DNA of 64,000 nt from Flavitalea plasmicola (GCF_030546645.1 NZ_JAUOTO010000008.1:248001-312000); one strand, 5' to 3'; positions 15,973 through 25,405 are shown, counted from the first letter of the stretch. Made by a program: numbers and translations. Notes: generated from the letters alone by a model not told the origin.

Positions 15973-18012
15973 CTATTTCTTTTTCTTTTTTGGTTTCTTT
16001 TCTTTTGCCTTTGCTTTCACCGCCTCCACGTCCTTAACCCCCGTCATTTCCCCGGCTCCTGCGGTGACGATCACCCACTCATAGTCCAGCTGCCGTTTGG
16101 CAAGATTGGCGGCCACGACCTTGATCGTGACTTTGTCACCCATCCGGAACTGCCGGCCACTGCGCCGCCCCACCAGGCTGTAGTCGCTTTCGACATGCCT
16201 GAAATCATCATATTCCAGCAGACTGTTGAGGCTCACCAACCCTTCGCACTTATGTTCGAGGGTCTCTACCCAGAAGCCAAATGAAGCCACCCCGCTGATG
16301 ACCCCTTCAAACTCCTCACCCAGAAATCCCTGCATATACTCCACCTGCTTGTACTTGTTGGCGGCCCGCTCGCTATCCATAGCCGCCCGTTCCCGCTCGC
16401 TGGAATGCCGGCATTTGGCCTCCAGCTTCTTATCTATCTCTATTTTTTCTTGAAGACATTCGTATAATATTCTATGAACCAGCACGTCAGGGTATCTTCT
16501 AATCGGAGAGGTAAAATGGCAGTAATGCTCAAACCCCAATCCATAGTGACCAATGTTCTCGGTGGTATAAATAGCTTTTGCCATCGTCCGGATACCCAGC
16601 TGCTCCAATACATGCTGCTCCGGCCGCCCTTGCACATCCTGCAGCATCTGGTTAAAGCTGGCAGCTATCGCCTCCGGAGATTTCAGATCGAATACATGCC
16701 CATACTTTTTCGCAAATTCAATAAATGGAAGAAGCTTCTCCTTATCCGGCGTATCATGCACCCGGTAAGGAAAGGGTATCGGCTTCTTGTTCACTTTGAT
16801 CTTGCCCACGTTTTCTGCCACCGTACGGTTGGCCAGCAGCATAAACTCTTCCACCAGCTGATGCGCCTCCTTGCTCTCTTTCACCATAATACCGATGGGC
16901 CGGCCTTTGTCATCCAGCTTAAAGCGGACCTCAGTGGAAGAAAAATTGATAGCTCCCTTCTTAAATCGCTGCTTTCTAAGTCGTTGCGCGATATCGTTTA
17001 ATACCTCCACTTCTTTTTGATATAGGCCATCCTTCTGCTCGATGATCTCCTGCACTTCCTCATAGGTGAAGCGATGGTCCGAATGGATCAACGTCTTTCC
17101 GATCCAATAATGCTTCACCTCTCCTTTGGGGGTCATCTGAAAGATAGTGGAGAACGTCAGCTTATCCTCATGGGGACGCAGCGAACAAAGCTCATTGGAG
17201 ATCCTTTCCGGCAACATGGGGTTGACACGGTCCGGCAGATATACGGAAGTGGCGCGGGTATATGCCTCCTTGTCCAGGGCCGTCTCGGGCTCTACATAAT
17301 GACTTACGTCGGCAATATGCACGCCTATCTCCCAATTACCATTTTTCAGGGTACGGATGGAGATGGCATCATCAAAGTCTTTGGCATCCACAGGGTCGAT
17401 GGTAAAGGTGAGGATATCCCGCAGGTCCTTGCGGATCTTTATCTCCGACGAGGGGATCAGATCCGGCAATCTTTCGGATTCCTCCAAGACGGGCTCGGGG
17501 AAGAAGATAGGGAAGCCGTTTTCCAGCAGGATCTCCTTCATTGCCTTGTCATTCCCATCCTCTTTGTCCATGATCTGGATCACTTCTCCCTGGGGCTTCT
17601 TGTTCTTCTCCCACTCCACGATCCTTACGATGACCCGGTCATTATTCACGGCGCCATTTAACTTTGAAAGCGGTATATAGATATCCGGCATGGGCTTATC
17701 CGTCTCTGCAATAAAGAACGCAAAGGACTGGCTCAGCTCGACATGCCCAAGGAATTCCATTTGCTTCCGGACGGCTACCTCGACCACTTCCCCCTGCTGA
17801 CGGCCGCTGCGGTTTGGATTTCCGGTCAGCCGGACCCGTACGGTATCGCCGTGCAAGGCAGTATTAAAGTCAGAAGGGCGGACCAGGACATCCTGCTCCC
17901 GTCCTTCAATGATCACAAAGCCCATCCCGGAACGGGTGACGTCCAGCCGGCCTGTCAATAGATCAGGGGATTGCTCACCGGTTCTTTTCTTCTTTTTCTT
18001 CTTCGTCTTCAT
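15973..18012 (-). CDS. rnr: Ribonuclease R
   Basis: The 679-residue 3'-5' exoribonuclease has N-terminal cold-shock domains and an RNB catalytic core. The core includes TIDPVDAKDFDDAISI with the magnesium-binding aspartates, GVHIADVSHYV, and later HYCHFTSPIRRYPDVLVHR. A C-terminal S1 domain follows (EEFEGVISGVASFGFWVE). Both ends are lysine-rich (KTKKKKKKRTGEQ and KAKEKKPKKKKK), as in RNase R, which helps bind structured RNA. It degrades structured RNA and, with SmpB/tmRNA (smpB is at 44074), tagged messages. It is flanked closely by lpxK upstream and polyprenyl synthase downstream on the same strand. Confidence 0.96.
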   Translation of the reverse strand: MKTKKKKKKRTGEQSPDLLTGRLDVTRSGMGFVIIEGREQDVLVRPSDFNTALHGDTVRVRLTGNPNRSGRQQGEVVEVAVRKQMEFLGHVELSQSFAFFIAETDKPMPDIYIPLSKLNGAVNNDRVIVRIVEWEKNKKPQGEVIQIMDKEDGNDKAMKEILLENGFPIFFPEPVLEESERLPDLIPSSEIKIRKDLRDILTFTIDPVDAKDFDDAISIRTLKNGNWEIGVHIADVSHYVEPETALDKEAYTRATSVYLPDRVNPMLPERISNELCSLRPHEDKLTFSTIFQMTPKGEVKHYWIGKTLIHSDHRFTYEEVQEIIEQKDGLYQKEVEVLNDIAQRLRKQRFKKGAINFSSTEVRFKLDDKGRPIGIMVKESKEAHQLVEEFMLLANRTVAENVGKIKVNKKPIPFPYRVHDTPDKEKLLPFIEFAKKYGHVFDLKSPEAIAASFNQMLQDVQGRPEQHVLEQLGIRTMAKAIYTTENIGHYGLGFEHYCHFTSPIRRYPDVLVHRILYECLQEKIEIDKKLEAKCRHSSERERAAMDSERAANKYKQVEYMQGFLGEEFEGVISGVASFGFWVETLEHKCEGLVSLNSLLEYDDFRHVESDYSLVGRRSGRQFRMGDKVTIKVVAANLAKRQLDYEWVIVTAGAGEMTGVKDVEAVKAKAKEKKPKKKKK

Positions 18013-18034
18013 GTAGTCGATATTAGATAATTAC

Positions 18035-19129
18035 TCAAACATGCACGCCGGCCTCGACGGATGGTTTGAAATTGGTAATGAATTTAATGATTAAATCAGT
18101 AAAACGCGGTTGCTCGCTGAATAAAAACCGCGGCTCGATAGGCAGCACATAGAAAGGCCATACCTCCAGTTCCTGCCGGAACTTGATCAGGCGGACAGCG
18201 TCCTTCTCCGTGGTCAGGATGATCTTATTCCGTTCTGCCATACTGCTGAAGCGGCGGATCATATAGTGCAGATCATCGATAGTGAAAATATGATGATCGC
18301 TGTAAGCCAGCTCAAAATAGCTCCCCGCCTTTTCACCCAGCCATTTTTTCAACGGCGCCGGATTGGCGATGCCCGTCACCAGCAGCACTTCCATCTGGTC
18401 GTTGATCACCATCGTATCCCCTTTCGTTATATGATAAGGCAGACCGTACTGAATCGAGGAGAAGAACACCTGCTGATGCTTCAGCGGGTTAATTTCCAGG
18501 ATAGTGTCCCTTCGCTGGTCCTCCGAAAGGTCCTCAGGACATTTGGTGACAACGATCAGGTCGGCGCGCCGGTAGCTCCCCGGAGCATCCCGCAGATCGC
18601 CGCTGGGAAGCCACCAATCCCTGGTAAAAAGATTAGCGTACTCCGTGAGCAGGATATTTAGCCCGGCCCTGACCGCCCGGTGCTGAAAAGCATCGTCCAG
18701 GATGATAGCACGGGTCTTGGGACGGTCATGCAACAGCTGCGGAATGGCCACGATCCGCTCCTCTCCCACCGCCACCGCAACATCAGGGAATTTACTGTGG
18801 AACTGCATCGGCTCGTCGCCAATGTCAAGCGCGGTGGTCTGCCCACCGGCCAGCGCATAGCCCCGGGTCTTCCGTTTATACCCCCTGCTGAGCACAGCCA
18901 CCGGAAACCTGTCTTTAAGCGTCCGAATCAGCAGCTCCACCATCGGGGATTTGCCCGTTCCCCCCACCGCCACATTTCCGACACAGATGATCGGCAGGTT
19001 GAAGGAGGTGGAAGAAAAGATCTTTCTGTCATAACACCAGTTGCGGAGCAAGATGATCAAAGCATATAAAAGAGAGAGGGGAAATAAGAGTATCCGAATA
19101 GGCTTAAGCAGCGGAAAATTAAAGTTCAT
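18035..19129 (-). CDS. lpxK: Tetraacyldisaccharide 4'-kinase
   Basis: The 364-residue inner-membrane protein has an N-terminal hydrophobic segment and the P-loop region VGNVAVGGTGKSPMVELLI. LSRGYKRKTRGYAL, the DEPMQFHSKFP block and IILDDAFQHRAVRAGLNILL follow, all LpxK signatures. It phosphorylates the 4' position of the lipid A disaccharide, so the cell makes lipid A. In Bacteroidota lpxK is commonly a lone gene away from other lpx genes, as here. It is located between bioD and rnr on the same strand with small gaps (35 and 22 bp). Confidence 0.96.
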   Translation of the reverse strand: MNFNFPLLKPIRILLFPLSLLYALIILLRNWCYDRKIFSSTSFNLPIICVGNVAVGGTGKSPMVELLIRTLKDRFPVAVLSRGYKRKTRGYALAGGQTTALDIGDEPMQFHSKFPDVAVAVGEERIVAIPQLLHDRPKTRAIILDDAFQHRAVRAGLNILLTEYANLFTRDWWLPSGDLRDAPGSYRRADLIVVTKCPEDLSEDQRRDTILEINPLKHQQVFFSSIQYGLPYHITKGDTMVINDQMEVLLVTGIANPAPLKKWLGEKAGSYFELAYSDHHIFTIDDLHYMIRRFSSMAERNKIILTTEKDAVRLIKFRQELEVWPFYVLPIEPRFLFSEQPRFTDLIIKFITNFKPSVEAGVHV

Positions 19130-19164
19130 AGTTATTGTTCACCCCCTAAAGGTACGTAAAAAAT

Positions 19165-19797
19165 TCAGGCTGAGGCTAAAAGACATGCCTCCAGGCGGCC
19201 CCGGATACGCTCTGCCTGCGCTGCGACAAATGCTTCGTCAGGATCCTGGCGGAAAGGGATCGTTGCAATAACGGGTAATGCAGACCACGCCGCGATCTCC
19301 CGTTCATAATCAAGATACTGATCATTGAAGATCCAGCCGGCGACATCCAGGCCATTCGCCCTGCAGACAGCGGCCGTCAGCAATGAATGATTGATGCTGC
19401 CCAGGTAGTTACGGCTTACCAGTATCACGCGGGCATCCAGCCGCTTCACCAGGTCAAGGACGAACTCTTCCTCATTCAGCGGTACCAGCAGCCCTCCCGC
19501 ACCTTCCACCACCAATGGACCGTCCGCCGGCATCGCTTCCACTATCCGGTCCAGGCTGATCCGGATCCCTTCCCTGCGTGCCGCAATATGCGGCGAAGCC
19601 GGAAAAGCCAGCTTGTAAGTTTCCGTCAACACCCTGGGATCGCTAAGCCTTCCAGCCACCCACTCCGTGTCCGTCCCCTGGTCAAACCCCGCCTGCACAG
19701 GCTTCCAATAGACAGCACCCAACGCCTCGGTGACAATAGCCGCCACCACCGTCTTGCCGACATCCGTACCTATACCTGAAATGAAGATAGGCTTCAT
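19165..19797 (-). CDS. bioD: Dethiobiotin synthetase
   Basis: The 210-residue ATP-dependent carboxylase starts with the family P-loop FISGIGTDVGKTVVAAI and has YWKPVQAG and VVEGAGGLLVPLNEEE, which bind ATP, magnesium and diaminopelargonic acid. It closes the ureido ring of dethiobiotin in biotin synthesis. Its ATG overlaps the rsmD stop codon (ATGA), so the two are translationally coupled. No bioA, bioB or bioF gene lies in the window, so it is separated from its usual cluster. Confidence 0.95.
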   Translation of the reverse strand: MKPIFISGIGTDVGKTVVAAIVTEALGAVYWKPVQAGFDQGTDTEWVAGRLSDPRVLTETYKLAFPASPHIAARREGIRISLDRIVEAMPADGPLVVEGAGGLLVPLNEEEFVLDLVKRLDARVILVSRNYLGSINHSLLTAAVCRANGLDVAGWIFNDQYLDYEREIAAWSALPVIATIPFRQDPDEAFVAAQAERIRGRLEACLLASA

Positions 19798-20339
19798 AAC
19801 TTATTGACAAATATGGAGAAAATTGTCGTTCCGTAGTTTCGTTGTGTCACAAACAAAGGGTAGGCTTCGTAGTTATTGCGGGGAGTATGCTCCAGGACAA
19901 ACCACCCCTTTTCCCGCAACAGCTTCTTCTCCACTACCAGCCTGGGCAGCTCATCGATAGTGGCCAGCGCATAAGGCGGTCCCGCAAAAATGAAGTCAAA
20001 CTGCTCCGTGCACTCCTGCATATACTTGAATACATCCATGCGGATTACCTTACAAAACGGTTCCAGTCCCAGCTCATGTACACTCTTCCGGATAAAGCTG
20101 AACATGGCAGGATCCTTCTCCACCACTGTCAGATCCTTTACCCCCCTCGAAGCCAGCTCATAGCTGATACTGCCCGTCCCCCCGAAAAGGTCGAGGGTAC
20201 GCAGCCCCGCCAGCTCCAGGTTGTTCTCCAGGATATTGAACAACCCCTCCTTGGCGATATCCGTCGTGGGACGGGTAAAAGGCATCCTGGCAGGAGGATG
20301 TACCCTCCGGCCCCCCAGCTCACCTCCGATTATGCGCAT
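19794..20339 (-). CDS. rsmD: RsmD-family 16S rRNA methyltransferase with altered catalytic motif
   Basis: The 181-residue protein has the RsmD N-terminus MRIIGGELGGRRVHPP, the RPTTDIAKEGLFNIL block, and the SAM-binding loop LDLFGGTGSISYELASRG. The family normally shows a (D/N)PPY motif at the target base. Here the codon is GGA, giving FAGPPYA with Gly120 where the catalytic Asp/Asn should be. The gene is otherwise intact in length and frame, overlaps DUF3822 by 10 bp and bioD by 4 bp. It is expected to methylate G966 of 16S rRNA if active; the substitution makes activity uncertain. Confidence 0.9.
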   Translation of the reverse strand: MRIIGGELGGRRVHPPARMPFTRPTTDIAKEGLFNILENNLELAGLRTLDLFGGTGSISYELASRGVKDLTVVEKDPAMFSFIRKSVHELGLEPFCKVIRMDVFKYMQECTEQFDFIFAGPPYALATIDELPRLVVEKKLLREKGWFVLEHTPRNNYEAYPLFVTQRNYGTTIFSIFVNKL

Positions 20340-21184
20340 ACCGCCATTTTCAATATTGATGAGAAATAATGCAAGGGCAACTCCTTCAATTCATCCGTTA
20401 CTTTGATGCTCTCGTCGATCATTTCGAAACTAACCTGAAGAAAATATTTATGTAACTCTTCGCTAAGGGCTGACTGCCTGTCTATTAGACCGCCAACTAG
20501 CACCTTTATTTTCAACGGGTCGATGTCCAGTTGACGGCAGGCGTTCAGTAAGTGGTAAACCACATCCCTGGCATCCTGGTAAGGAAACGTCTGCATCAGG
20601 TGCACCTTCCCCTTTTTAACCAACAGCGCCACCATCTTGTCAGGATAGAAGATCACTTTGAGACAATCCTGCCCATCGCTCGAATCAAACATCTTATAGC
20701 TCTTCAGCAGCAAACTGTAGTAATGCCAGTATTTGCCGGCCGTGAATTGCTGTTGCAGCAAATGATGCAATTCAGGAGAGATCCGGTATACATTGAACAA
20801 TTCCCACCAGGGTATTTTCTCCGAGAGCACCAACCCCTTCTGAAGATTGCCATGCAGCATATCGATGACCTCCTTATTCGTGTCCATACTGAACAAAGGC
20901 TCGGGCACCAGGCTGCTCTCCGGGAAGTTATAGATCAGCAGGGTCTCTTTCACCGTCCTTTTGAACAAAGGCTCTCCTTCCAATATCTCCCGCAGCGTCT
21001 CGGTCAGCGGCTTGTTCTTTTCCTGGTCCAGCTGGAAGTATTTCACCACCATCGGTCCCATATTCCGCTGGTTCAGCAATGTATAGGTGAAAGAATGCGC
21101 ATTGACCTCGACAAGCAGGCGACACTGCAGCAGATCCTCATCCGGGATCTCAGGAACTTCTATTTGAAAAGCTGGTTTTAGCAT
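20330..21184 (-). CDS. DUF3822 family protein
   Basis: A protein of about 284 residues from the ATG at 21184 (MLKPAFQIEVPEIPDED). An upstream in-frame ATG at 21241 would add 19 residues with no family resemblance and would abut the divergent MATE gene, so I prefer the shorter form. DUF3822 is a Bacteroidota family; from memory, a solved Bacteroides member has an actin-like fold, but its function is unknown. It is the first gene of an operon with rsmD, which it overlaps by 10 bp; this pairing with rsmD recurs in the phylum and hints at a link to ribosome work. Confidence 0.88.
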   Translation of the reverse strand: MLKPAFQIEVPEIPDEDLLQCRLLVEVNAHSFTYTLLNQRNMGPMVVKYFQLDQEKNKPLTETLREILEGEPLFKRTVKETLLIYNFPESSLVPEPLFSMDTNKEVIDMLHGNLQKGLVLSEKIPWWELFNVYRISPELHHLLQQQFTAGKYWHYYSLLLKSYKMFDSSDGQDCLKVIFYPDKMVALLVKKGKVHLMQTFPYQDARDVVYHLLNACRQLDIDPLKIKVLVGGLIDRQSALSEELHKYFLQVSFEMIDESIKVTDELKELPLHYFSSILKMAVCA

Positions 21185-21242
21185 AGTTATAAGTGCTGCA
21201 ATAATACTTAAAAGAAGTTTATCTTGCACTCCTTTTTTCATT

Positions 21243-22598
21243 ATGGCGACAAAGGTAAACTATAAGGTTTCAATCACTACCAGGGACATCCTGCGCATGG
21301 CCTTGCCCATCAGCCTGGCCATCCTCGTGCCACAGATCAACTTTATCACCAATAATATCTTCTTGGGACACCTGGATGAGCATGCCGAATCGCTGTCCAC
21401 CGCTGGTATCACCGGTGTCTATTATCTGCTGTTTGCCGTCATAGGCCAGGGATTGAACAACGGCCTCCAGGCCCTCATCGCACGGAGGGCGGGGGAAGAT
21501 CGCATCGGGGAGATCGGTAAGCTCTTTTCACAGGGGATGATCATCGCCATGGGCCTGGCCTTCACCGGCATCCTCCTCACCTGGTTCCTTGCTCCCGCCG
21601 TCCTGTCTTTTTCACTGAGATCACAGGAACTGCGGGACCAGGCGGTACATTTCCTGCGCATCCGCATCTGGGGCCTGCCCTTTCTCTACATTTATCAAAT
21701 GCGCAATGCCCTGCTGGTAGGCACCAACCAAAGCAAATACCTCGTATATGGTACGCTGGCGGAAACCATAGTCAACATAACCCTGGACTACGCATTGATC
21801 TATGGTCACCTGGGGTTGCCCGCCCTTGGATTCAATGGCGCCGCTTACGCCTCCATCGCCGCAGAAGCGGCCGGTATGTTAGTAGTGTTTCTCGTCATCA
21901 ACGCAAAAGGAGTAAGCAAACAATTACAGCTGTACAAACACTGGCGCTTCGATGCCGCCAATACGCGGCTCATCCTTGTCCAATCCTCCCCGCTTGTGTT
22001 CCAATACTCCCTCAGCATCATGGCCTGGGTCTTTTTTTACATCCTTATCGAGCATCATGGCCGGCAGGCGCTGGCCATCAGCAATACCATGCGTAATATC
22101 TTCGGGCTCTTCGGTGTTTTCACCTGGGCCTTCGCTTCCACCACCAATGCCATGGTGAGTAATATCATCGGGCAGAAAATGGAAGACCGTGTCATAGAGC
22201 TCATCCACAAGATCCTGCGGCTAAGCGTTGGCTTTGCGGTGATCGTGGCGCTCCTGCTGAATATCTTTCCTACCGCCTTCCTCGCGGTGTATGGCCAGGA
22301 CGCATCTTTTACAGCCGCCGCCATTCCCGTCATACGAGTGGTGTCCTCCGCCCTGGTAATGATGTCTTTCGCCACCATCTGGCTGAATGCCGTCACCGGT
22401 ACGGCCAATACCCGTATCAACCTGCTGATCGAGCTGATCACCATCGTTTTCTATTGCTGCTATGTGTACCTGGTGCTGGAGCGGTGGAATATGTCCATCC
22501 TGTATGGCTGGATGTCGGAATGGGTGTACTGGCTTTCGCTCTTTGTTTTTTCTTACCTGTATATCCGCAGCGGGAAATGGAAAGGAAAGATCATCTGA
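21243..22598 (+). CDS. MATE-family multidrug/cation efflux transporter
   Basis: The 451-residue protein has 12 predicted transmembrane helices in two similar halves, the arrangement of the MatE family. Recognisable parts are ILRMALPISLAILVPQINFITNNIFLGHL, YLLFAVIGQGLNNGLQALIARRAGE, and FNGAAYASIAAEAAGM. It exchanges Na+ or H+ for organic compounds across the inner membrane; substrates are not predictable. It is divergent from the DUF3822 operon, with 58 bp between the preferred starts, and convergent with folB. Confidence 0.93.
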   Translation: MATKVNYKVSITTRDILRMALPISLAILVPQINFITNNIFLGHLDEHAESLSTAGITGVYYLLFAVIGQGLNNGLQALIARRAGEDRIGEIGKLFSQGMIIAMGLAFTGILLTWFLAPAVLSFSLRSQELRDQAVHFLRIRIWGLPFLYIYQMRNALLVGTNQSKYLVYGTLAETIVNITLDYALIYGHLGLPALGFNGAAYASIAAEAAGMLVVFLVINAKGVSKQLQLYKHWRFDAANTRLILVQSSPLVFQYSLSIMAWVFFYILIEHHGRQALAISNTMRNIFGLFGVFTWAFASTTNAMVSNIIGQKMEDRVIELIHKILRLSVGFAVIVALLLNIFPTAFLAVYGQDASFTAAAIPVIRVVSSALVMMSFATIWLNAVTGTANTRINLLIELITIVFYCCYVYLVLERWNMSILYGWMSEWVYWLSLFVFSYLYIRSGKWKGKII

Positions 22599-22603
22599 CG
22601 TGC

Positions 22604-22963
22604 TCAGCCGTCGAATTTCTTATGGAGGGTCATCCCCGCCTTGCCTTGAAAATTACCAATGGGAGCCTGTAATTTGTAAATGGAAATGATCACTTCCCGG
22701 ATAAAAGGATATTGTACCTTGATCTTGCCGATGATCTCGTCCGCGATCTTTTCCAATAATGGGGAGGGTTGATGCATCCGCTGCTTGACGATGGCAAACA
22801 AGGTGACGTAATTGACGATCGTATCCAGGCTCTCAAATGGACGGTCCTTTTCATCGTAGAGCACATCCAGGTGCACTTCGAAGGTATTGCCCGTCGCCAA
22901 CTCTTCCTTGAATACCCCGTGATTCCCTGAAAAGATCAGGTTATGTAGCCTGACTGTAACCAT
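22604..22963 (-). CDS. folB: Dihydroneopterin aldolase
   Basis: The 119-residue protein starts MVTVRLHNLIFSGNHGVFKEE, matching the FolB fold with the conserved GNHG-type Glu/His segment. It has the substrate region DTIVNYVTLFAIV and ends with KLQAPIGNFQGKAGM. It cleaves dihydroneopterin to hydroxymethyl-dihydropterin in folate synthesis and normally forms octamers. It starts 24 bp after the end of trxB on the same strand and may share its transcript. Confidence 0.93.
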   Translation of the reverse strand: MVTVRLHNLIFSGNHGVFKEELATGNTFEVHLDVLYDEKDRPFESLDTIVNYVTLFAIVKQRMHQPSPLLEKIADEIIGKIKVQYPFIREVIISIYKLQAPIGNFQGKAGMTLHKKFDG

Positions 22964-22986
22964 AATGGTTTTTTGTTTTAGCCTGG

Positions 22987-23940
22987 TCAGGCCAGGCCCT
23001 TGGCAGATAAATACCGTTCTGCATCCAGCGCGGCCATACAGCCGCTGCCGGCGGCCGTCACGGCCTGTCTGTATATCTTATCCTGCACATCCCCCGCTGC
23101 AAATACCCCTTCCACATTCGTACGGGAAGTGCCGGGCACGGTCTTTATATAGCCGGCTTCGTCCAGTTCCAGGAAATCCGAGAAGATCCCGGAATTAGGT
23201 TGGTGACCGATCGCTACGAAAAAGCCGCTTAAAGGCACCACCTGCTTCTCTCCCGTCCTGTTGTTGCGGATCCGCAGACCCTCTACCCTGCTCTCCCCCA
23301 GCACCTCGTCCGCTTCGCTATTCCAGTAGACTTTAATGTTGGGCGTTTGCTGTACCCTTTCCTGCATGATCCGGGACGCACGCATCTTCTCGCTGCGGAT
23401 CAGCATATGAACGTTGGTAGCCAGCTTGGACAAATAGAGCGCTTCCTCCGCTGCCGTGTCACCGGCGCCGACGATAGCGACCTCCTTATTGCGAAAGAAA
23501 AAGCCGTCGCAAACCGCGCAGGCGCTGACCCCATATCCATTGAGCCGCTGTTCGCTCTCCAGCCCCAGCCATTTGGCGGTAGCCCCGGTGGCAATGATCA
23601 CTGCGTCCGCCTCTATCAGTTTCTCCTCGTCGATCCAGACCTTGAAAGGCCGAACGGAAAAATCCACCTTCGTAGCCAATCCATACCGTATGTCAGCACC
23701 CATGCGGGTGGCCTGCTTTTCAAAATGCACCATCATCTCGGGCCCCTGGACACCGTCCGGATAGCCGGGATAATTCTCTACTTCCGTAGTGATGGTCAGT
23801 TGCCCCCCGGGCTGGATGCCCTGGTAGAGCACGGGCCGCAGGTTGGCACGGGCCGCATAAACGGCAGCCGTATAGCCCGCAGGACCTGAACCTATTATAA
23901 GACAATGTACTTTTTCACTTTTTGCAACATCCATGCTCAT
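22987..23940 (-). CDS. trxB: Thioredoxin reductase
   Basis: The 317-residue flavoprotein has the FAD-binding GSGPAGYTAAVYAARA, the redox pair CAVCDGFFF, an NAD(P)H-binding GAGDTAAEEALYL, and the C-terminal EGVFAAGDVQDKIYRQAVTAAGSGCMAA. It reduces thioredoxin with NADPH in the cytoplasm. A perfect -7 box (23958-23965) lies about 20 bp upstream of the start. Confidence 0.97.
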   Translation of the reverse strand: MSMDVAKSEKVHCLIIGSGPAGYTAAVYAARANLRPVLYQGIQPGGQLTITTEVENYPGYPDGVQGPEMMVHFEKQATRMGADIRYGLATKVDFSVRPFKVWIDEEKLIEADAVIIATGATAKWLGLESEQRLNGYGVSACAVCDGFFFRNKEVAIVGAGDTAAEEALYLSKLATNVHMLIRSEKMRASRIMQERVQQTPNIKVYWNSEADEVLGESRVEGLRIRNNRTGEKQVVPLSGFFVAIGHQPNSGIFSDFLELDEAGYIKTVPGTSRTNVEGVFAAGDVQDKIYRQAVTAAGSGCMAALDAERYLSAKGLA

Positions 23941-23957
23941 ACAAAATTTAGGGATAG

Positions 23958-23965
23958 CAAATGTA
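23958..23965 (-). promoter_or_regulatory. -7 promoter box of trxB
   Basis: On the minus strand this reads TACATTTG, an exact TAnnTTTG match 17 bp before the trxB start codon. Confidence 0.6.
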
Positions 23966-24136
23966 ACCCGAAATAGGGAAAATGAATGTCGTTTGCATGA
24001 CCTCTTGCCTGAGTGTGAATAATATGTTTACTTTCCAGACTAAACGGTATGCCAGTGAGACACTATAACAATTACGCTGCTCTTCCTCGTACAGGGTCGT
24101 CATCGGCTTTGATATCTGTAAGTCGGAAAAATGCCA

Positions 24137-24169
24137 TAAAAACAAGACCCCGGCGAATACCGGGGTCTT
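24137..24169 (-). terminator. Rho-independent terminator downstream of rpoD
   Basis: A 10-bp perfect stem AAGACCCCGG/CCGGGGTCTT with a 6-base loop (24144-24169) is followed on the minus strand by a T-run. It lies 24 bp after the rpoD stop codon. Confidence 0.88.
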
Positions 24170-24192
24170 AATGAAAGGAAAATATCGGTGGA

Positions 24193-25050
24193 TTATCCCA
24201 AATATGCTTTCAATGCATTGCTGTAGCGGGCTTTCTGCAGACGCTTAATAGCCCTTTCCTTGATCTGGCGAATGCGTTCCTTGGTCAGATCATATTTCTG
24301 CCCAATTTGCTCGATGGTAACACCATTCTCGCCATCCAGGCCGAAATATGCATTCACGATCTCAGCTTCACGGGGACTAAGCGATTTCAGCACACGGCGG
24401 ATCTCCGCACGCAGTGAATCCTTCATCACATCGTCATCCGTTTCATCCCCACCTTCCAGCAAATCACCCATCGCCACATCTTCAGCCTCGTGTACAGGCG
24501 CGTCAAGCGAACTGTGACGGGTGTTGCTTTGGAAAATGTTGTTGATCTCCGTTTCGCTCATTTCCAATAACTCGGCTAACTCCTCTGTACTGGGCTCCCG
24601 CTCATGTTCCTGCTCGAAAGCCATATACGCCTTATTAGCCTTGTTGTACGTGCCAATTTTGTTTTGAGGCAGGCGGACTAATCTGCCCTGCTCTGCCAAC
24701 GCCTGCAGGATGGACTGGCGGATCCACCAAACCGCGTAGGATATAAACTTGAAACCTTTGGTCTCATCAAAGCGTTGAGCCGCTTTAATTAAGCCGAGGT
24801 TGCCCTCGTTGATCAAATCACTCAGCGATAACCCCTGGTGCTGATATTGCTTTGCCACAGAAACCACGAAGCGCAAGTTGGCCTGCACCAACTTATCCAA
24901 TGCCTTCTGGTCGCCCATCTTGATCCGCTGGGCGAGCACAGTCTCCTCCTCAGGAGTAATCATCGGAATCTTCGAAATTTCCTGCAAATACTTCTCAACC
25001 GCCTGAGAATCACGGTTCGTAATCTGTGTAGCAATCTTAAGTTGCCTCAT
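24193..25050 (-). CDS. rpoD: Primary sigma factor RpoD (sigma-70, short Bacteroidota form)
   Basis: The 285-residue protein contains regions 1.2 (DSQAVEKYLQEISKIP), 2.1-2.4 (NLRFVVSVAKQYQ, DLINEGNLGLIKAAQRFD, FISYAVWWIRQSILQAL), 3 and 4 (SPREAEIVNAYFGLDG, then TKERIRQIKERAIKRLQ). It lacks the long region 1.1 and non-conserved insert of E. coli RpoD, as is normal in Bacteroidota. It directs RNA polymerase to the TTTG/TAnnTTTG promoters seen in this window. Its own promoter has such a box at 25070-25077. Confidence 0.97.
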   Translation of the reverse strand: MRQLKIATQITNRDSQAVEKYLQEISKIPMITPEEETVLAQRIKMGDQKALDKLVQANLRFVVSVAKQYQHQGLSLSDLINEGNLGLIKAAQRFDETKGFKFISYAVWWIRQSILQALAEQGRLVRLPQNKIGTYNKANKAYMAFEQEHEREPSTEELAELLEMSETEINNIFQSNTRHSSLDAPVHEAEDVAMGDLLEGGDETDDDVMKDSLRAEIRRVLKSLSPREAEIVNAYFGLDGENGVTIEQIGQKYDLTKERIRQIKERAIKRLQKARYSNALKAYLG

Positions 25051-25069
25051 ATCAAATAATAAAAGATGA

Positions 25070-25077
25070 CAAAAATA
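25070..25077 (-). promoter_or_regulatory. -7 promoter box of rpoD
   Basis: TATTTTTG on the minus strand fits TAnnTTTG, 19 bp before the start codon. A TTG-rich -33 candidate lies about 20 bp further upstream (plus-strand CAACAA at 25098-25103). Confidence 0.55.
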
Positions 25078-25405
25078 CTGTCGGGTACTTAATTAATCAA
25101 CAAGTATTGGACCAGGAGGGTTCACGAAAGTTGCAAAATAAGTGCAAAAGATAAGTTAAGCATCATTCCGTCCAGAACCGTTTGCAAAAATAGTCACGGA
25201 AGTTGGTACTTCATAGCGTTGGGGAATAAAAAAGGGGATTTTAATCTCTTTTTTTGATTTTTAAGTTGCGCCGTGTAACAGTAATGCCCCTTTCCAATTC
25301 TACCAAATCTTTTGCAGATAACAGATCCCGGTAGTTGTACACGATTTATTAACATTTCAGGCGGCGGAATGGTTCGGGAGAAAAAAAACCTGTCAAAAGT
25401 TTTAT

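Noticed and set aside
23948..24145. 65-codon minus-strand frame between trxB and rpoD
   Set aside because: It covers the rpoD terminator and the trxB promoter; no similarity and poor composition.
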